Below are positions 37,147-40,034 of a DNA stretch of 40,034 nt, piece after piece. Position 1 is the first letter of the stretch; each line of letters opens with the position of its first letter. The notes under the pieces were generated by a model. The model saw nothing but the letters and a program-made list of their open reading frames with translations. It was not told the DNA's origin and ran no database searches. The DNA comes from Microcaldota archaeon (GTDB lineage Archaea > Micrarchaeota > Micrarchaeia > Anstonellales > Bilamarchaeaceae). The DNA lies in contig WJIU01000014.1 of NCBI GenBank assembly GCA_014730115.1, positions 1 through 40,034 of the forward strand, in the 5' to 3' direction. Both the position numbers and the translations under genes were made by a program.

Positions 37147-39471
37147 ATGCTCCAGAAACGATATGACAGAAGCATTGAAGAGAAATGGCAGAAAGCCTGG
37201 AAGGAGGAAGGCAGCCACAATTTTGATGAGAGCGACACCGTCAGGCCTGTCTATTCCATAGACACGCCCCCGCCCTTCACAAGCGGGGAGTTTCACATGG
37301 GGCATGTGCTTTCTTACAGCTACTTTGATTTTGCCGCCCGCTACAAGAGGATGAGGGGATTCAATGTATACTATCCCCAGGGCTGGGACACCCAGGGCTT
37401 TCCAACTGAAGTAAGAGTTGAAAAGAAACACGGAAGGCTTCCTCCCGGAGAATTCAGGCAGAAATGCGTGGAATGGACAAAAGAAATGATTGCCAGGATG
37501 AAGCAGCAGATGGCAGAGATGGGATTCAGCCCTGACTGGCGCTACGAGTACCGGACCATGGACCCGGAATACCACAGAAAAGTCCAGCTTTCCCTAATCA
37601 AGATGTACGGCGATAAGTTGGTATACCGGGACAAGTATCCGGTCTACTGGTGCCCGAAGTGTCGCTCCGCAGTTGCAAAGGCCGAGCTTGATGAAGTGGA
37701 AAAGAACGGCACCCTCAACCATTTGAAGTTCACCGGCCCCAAAGGCGAAGATTTGGTTATTGCAACCACCCGGCCGGAGCTGCTCCATGCCTGTGAGGCG
37801 GTGCTTTTCAATCCCGAGGATGGGCGCTACAAGCACCTGGAAGGAAAAAAGGTCCGCACCCCCCTGGGAAAGGAGGTTCCTGTGTTTCCTGACAAGGAAG
37901 TGGACATGGGCTTCGGAAGCGGGCTGGTCATGGTGTGCACCTTCGGGGACAAGATGGATGTCATGTGGATGCACCGCTACGGCCTGCCAATCTACGAGGC
38001 AATAGACCCGGCCGGCAGAATGATAAATTCCGGAGGCCTTAACGGCTTAAAGGTGGAGGAAGCAAAAAAGAAAATTATTGAAAAGCTCAGGGAGGGGGGC
38101 AGCATACTGAAGCAGGAGCCCCTCAAGCAGATGGTAAAGGTGCACGACCGCTGCAATGGCCCGGTTGAGCTTATAGCCTCCATGCAGTGGTTTGCAGACA
38201 TAAAATCCACTGCAAGGCACATCAAGGCCCTCGCCGAAAAAATCCGGTGGGTGCCCTCATTCGGCATTTCGTACCTTATTGACTGGGTTGAGGGCGCGGA
38301 ATGGAACTGGGTGATTTCCAGGCAGAGGATTTTCGGAACCCCCTTGCCGTTTTATTTATGCGAATGCGGCAAAACCGTGGCTGCGGAAGAGGAAGAGCTG
38401 CCGTTTTATCCGGAAAGGGCCAGGCCCAGGAAATGTCCGGAATGCGGCAGTGGGATGACGCCTGAAAAAAGCACCTGCGACTGCTGGGTGGATTCCAGCA
38501 TCACCCCCCTGGTCATTTCCGGCTGGCCGGATGAAAAAAGAATGGAAAAATTCTACCCGGTGTCACTCCGCCCCCAGGGTGTGGAAATAGTGCGGACCTG
38601 GGCATTTTACACGATATTCCGGAGCGGGGTGGCGCTTACCAAGATGCCGCCGTTCAGGACGATTCTGCTCAACGGAAACGTCCTTGCTCCGGACGGCAAG
38701 AAGATGAGCAAAAGCCTGGGAAACATCATTTCCCCTGCCGAGCTTCTCAGAGACTATCCTACGGATGCAATAAGGCAATGGGCCGCCATGAGCGGTGCAA
38801 TGGCAAAAGACCGGCCTTTCAGCTATGAAGACATTAAATATTCCAAGAGCTTCCTCACCAAGGTCTGGAATTCAGCAAGGTTTGTGGAAAACCTGGGAAA
38901 ACCTGAAAAAGAGCCGGATGAGCTTTCCATGGTGGACAAATGGATACTTGGCAGGCTCAGTGAAACAGTTGAAGCTGTCACCGGGCACATGGAGGATTAT
39001 GAATATCATCAGGCAATGGGCAAAATCCACTCATTTTTCTGGCATGACTTCTGCGACCATTACCTGGAGTATGTAAAGCACAGGGTATACGGGGAAATGC
39101 CTTCCAAGGATGCGGCGCTCCACACCCTGCAGAGGGTCCTGAAGGATTCCCTGAGCCTCCTTGCTCCGGTTACGCCGCACATCAGCAGCGAGATTCAGGA
39201 GAGTTTATTCGGCAGGGTGGAGAGCCGCTGGCCAGCTCCAGGCGAGTTCTACAAAGAAGAAGTGAAAAAGGTGGAGGTGCTCAAGGAAATCGTGGGGCAG
39301 CTGAGGCAGTACAAGTCCAACAACAAGATGTCCCAGGGTGCGGAACTTGAGAAGGTCCGGCTGTCCCTTCCTGCGAAGATGGACCCGGAACTGGTTGACG
39401 GGCTGGGAAGAATAAGCAAAATAAAGAAAATTGAAACCGTTGAAGGAGAGTTCTCGGTCACTGTGGTATGA
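37147..39471 (+). CDS. valS: Valyl-tRNA synthetase
   Basis: The 774-residue class I enzyme charges tRNA-Val and edits misacylated threonine. The HIGH motif is HMGH (residues 50-53), preceded by PPPFTSGEF typical of ValRS, and the KMSKS motif is exact (519-523). The CP1 editing domain holds TTRPELL near 201. Zinc sites are CPKC near 168 and CECGK...CPECG near 400-425. The anticodon-binding region begins near 590, followed by VTPHISSEIQESL. It is shorter than bacterial ValRS but within the archaeal range. It lacks the long C-terminal coiled coil of bacterial enzymes. A T-rich TATA-like element (about 37109-37120) lies about 30 bases upstream. Confidence 0.96.
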   Translation: MLQKRYDRSIEEKWQKAWKEEGSHNFDESDTVRPVYSIDTPPPFTSGEFHMGHVLSYSYFDFAARYKRMRGFNVYYPQGWDTQGFPTEVRVEKKHGRLPPGEFRQKCVEWTKEMIARMKQQMAEMGFSPDWRYEYRTMDPEYHRKVQLSLIKMYGDKLVYRDKYPVYWCPKCRSAVAKAELDEVEKNGTLNHLKFTGPKGEDLVIATTRPELLHACEAVLFNPEDGRYKHLEGKKVRTPLGKEVPVFPDKEVDMGFGSGLVMVCTFGDKMDVMWMHRYGLPIYEAIDPAGRMINSGGLNGLKVEEAKKKIIEKLREGGSILKQEPLKQMVKVHDRCNGPVELIASMQWFADIKSTARHIKALAEKIRWVPSFGISYLIDWVEGAEWNWVISRQRIFGTPLPFYLCECGKTVAAEEEELPFYPERARPRKCPECGSGMTPEKSTCDCWVDSSITPLVISGWPDEKRMEKFYPVSLRPQGVEIVRTWAFYTIFRSGVALTKMPPFRTILLNGNVLAPDGKKMSKSLGNIISPAELLRDYPTDAIRQWAAMSGAMAKDRPFSYEDIKYSKSFLTKVWNSARFVENLGKPEKEPDELSMVDKWILGRLSETVEAVTGHMEDYEYHQAMGKIHSFFWHDFCDHYLEYVKHRVYGEMPSKDAALHTLQRVLKDSLSLLAPVTPHISSEIQESLFGRVESRWPAPGEFYKEEVKKVEVLKEIVGQLRQYKSNNKMSQGAELEKVRLSLPAKMDPELVDGLGRISKIKKIETVEGEFSVTVV

Positions 39472-39826
39472 TTCCGAACCATTCCGGGACGGTGAGCATG
39501 AAAGCCAGGTAGAACATTCCGAAAATCAGCAGGATTGCCATTGAGGAAACGGCAAATTCCTTGAGCTCCGGCCGGTTTTTGAAGTAATAGTAAGAGCCAC
39601 CCAGGAGTGCGGCCAGCAGGCGGAGTGGGGTATAATGCTCAAACGGCTCGTCATACCCCTGGAGAGTGCACTCGCATCCCTCCGGATAATTCTCCCTGAT
39701 ACAGTCAGAATTGCACTCTTCAATCCTCAAAACCGGAAAGATAAATGCAAACAGAACAAACACGAATACCATTAGCAAAGACGAAATTCCCACATGCAGC
39801 CAGACAATCTTCATTTTTTCCACCAT
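39458..39826 (-). CDS. Small membrane protein with external Cys loop
   Basis: The 122-residue protein has an N-terminal membrane segment (about residues 6-32), a Cys-rich loop (about 34-55: EECNSDCIRENYPEGCEC), and two further hydrophobic segments (about 68-80 and 92-112). The four Cys probably form disulfides outside. No family is recognised. It starts directly at the stop of the upstream partial gene, so the two are coupled. An alternative ATG at 39814 has a GGTGG ribosome binding site before it and may be the true start. The end overlaps valS convergently by 14 bases. Confidence 0.65.
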   Translation of the reverse strand: MVEKMKIVWLHVGISSLLMVFVFVLFAFIFPVLRIEECNSDCIRENYPEGCECTLQGYDEPFEHYTPLRLLAALLGGSYYYFKNRPELKEFAVSSMAILLIFGMFYLAFMLTVPEWFGIIPQ

Positions 39827-40034
39827 TTATTCTGGTACGACCCTGCCCACTACCCTTCCGGATATGATATGGGAGTCCCCGCAGTCCGGGCCAAGCTCAG
39901 GAGCGCATACCCGGTAGGTGACATTGGCAGAAAACCTGCCGATTGTGTTTTCAGGAACAGGGTCTCCGGAAAGCTGGCCCTGGAACACTTCGGTCTCCCC
40001 GCTCAAAAGCTCAGCACCAGACTGGAAGCCGGAA
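39827..40034 (-). CDS. Partial CDS, C-terminal 69 residues, unknown (probably extracytoplasmic)
   Basis: A minus-strand frame enters from the right edge and ends at a TAA (39827-39829) immediately before the small membrane protein's ATG. The visible end contains GQLSGDPVPENTIGRFSANVTYRVCAPELGPDCGD in two stretches, with two Cys and beta-strand-like alternation (SGRVVGRVVPE at the end). The style suggests a secreted or surface beta-sandwich domain. The family cannot be named from this part. Confidence 0.55.
   Translation of the reverse strand, partial: SGFQSGAELLSGETEVFQGQLSGDPVPENTIGRFSANVTYRVCAPELGPDCGDSHIISGRVVGRVVPE

Noticed and set aside
1-40034. CRISPR arrays, insertion sequences, tRNA genes, prophage
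   Set aside because: No regularly spaced repeats, transposase motifs, terminal inverted repeats or T-arm-like tRNA sequences were found in the gaps. All gaps except 16951-17582 are short.

Overview
This 40 kb window is a densely packed archaeal chromosome segment. The archaeal diagnosis rests on class I lysyl-tRNA synthetase, threonyl-tRNA synthetase with the archaeal N-terminal editing domain, FEN1 ending in a PIP box, MBF1 with a zinc ribbon, a Drg-type GTPase, SepF, archaeal ScpA, a class III (type IV pilin-like) signal peptide, and TATA boxes about 26 bases before many start codons. The last point implies widespread leaderless or near-leaderless transcription. The gene set, the short intergenic spaces and several odd fusions suggest a small-genome lineage such as a DPANN archaeon (for example Diapherotrites or Micrarchaeota). 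That placement is inference and was not tested.

Layout. 1-3.6 kb: fragment of a gene, nitroreductase, arrestin/Spo0M-like protein, a solitary 5S rRNA gene (minus strand), lysS and a Sua5/YrdC gene. 3.6-8 kb: fen1 and mbf1 (minus), a site-2 protease, and an unusual 609-residue protein with a very basic tail. 8-11 kb: thrS, a catalytically degenerate LAGLIDADG protein and a basic-tailed unknown (minus). 11-16.9 kb: purM with a PSI-repeat lipoprotein, a Dph6-like ligase, a HAD phosphatase, a zinc ribbon protein with 5-formyltetrahydrofolate cyclo-ligase, then an overlapping operon mtnA / class II aldolase / HD phosphohydrolase. 16.95-17.56 kb: what looks like a decayed membrane-anchored winged-helix regulator. 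17.6-21.7 kb: Drg GTPase, a small unknown, and a multi-pass membrane protein fused to two Cdc48-like AAA domains. 21.7-26.4 kb (minus): HydG, a HypC-HydE fusion, and a membrane pyrophosphatase. 26.5-30.4 kb: SepF, ScpA, a CBS protein with a possible ribosome-hibernation-type C-terminus, a pilin-like protein, and dihydroorotase. 30.4-35.3 kb: TPR-AAA ATPase, enolase, a TtuA/Ncs6-type tRNA thiolase and a metallo-beta-lactamase fold protein. 35.4-40 kb: a secreted unknown, a cytosolic unknown, valS, a small membrane protein and the end of another gene.

The most interesting item is the gene at 23033-24307. An N-terminal HypC domain (the Cys2 iron-cyanide/carbonyl chaperone of [NiFe]-hydrogenase maturation) is fused in frame to a full HydE radical SAM enzyme of [FeFe]-hydrogenase maturation, and a bona fide HydG follows 2 bases later. 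Neither HydF nor a hydrogenase lies in the window. The mtnA-aldolase-HD operon could dispose of the 5'-deoxyadenosine that HydE and HydG make. A second theme is promoter architecture: several divergent gene pairs are about 52-57 bases apart and appear to share a single TATA element midway, giving leaderless or near-leaderless starts on both sides.

No tRNA, CRISPR array, insertion sequence or prophage was seen. All coordinates, motifs and translations come from reading the sequence. No database search was possible.
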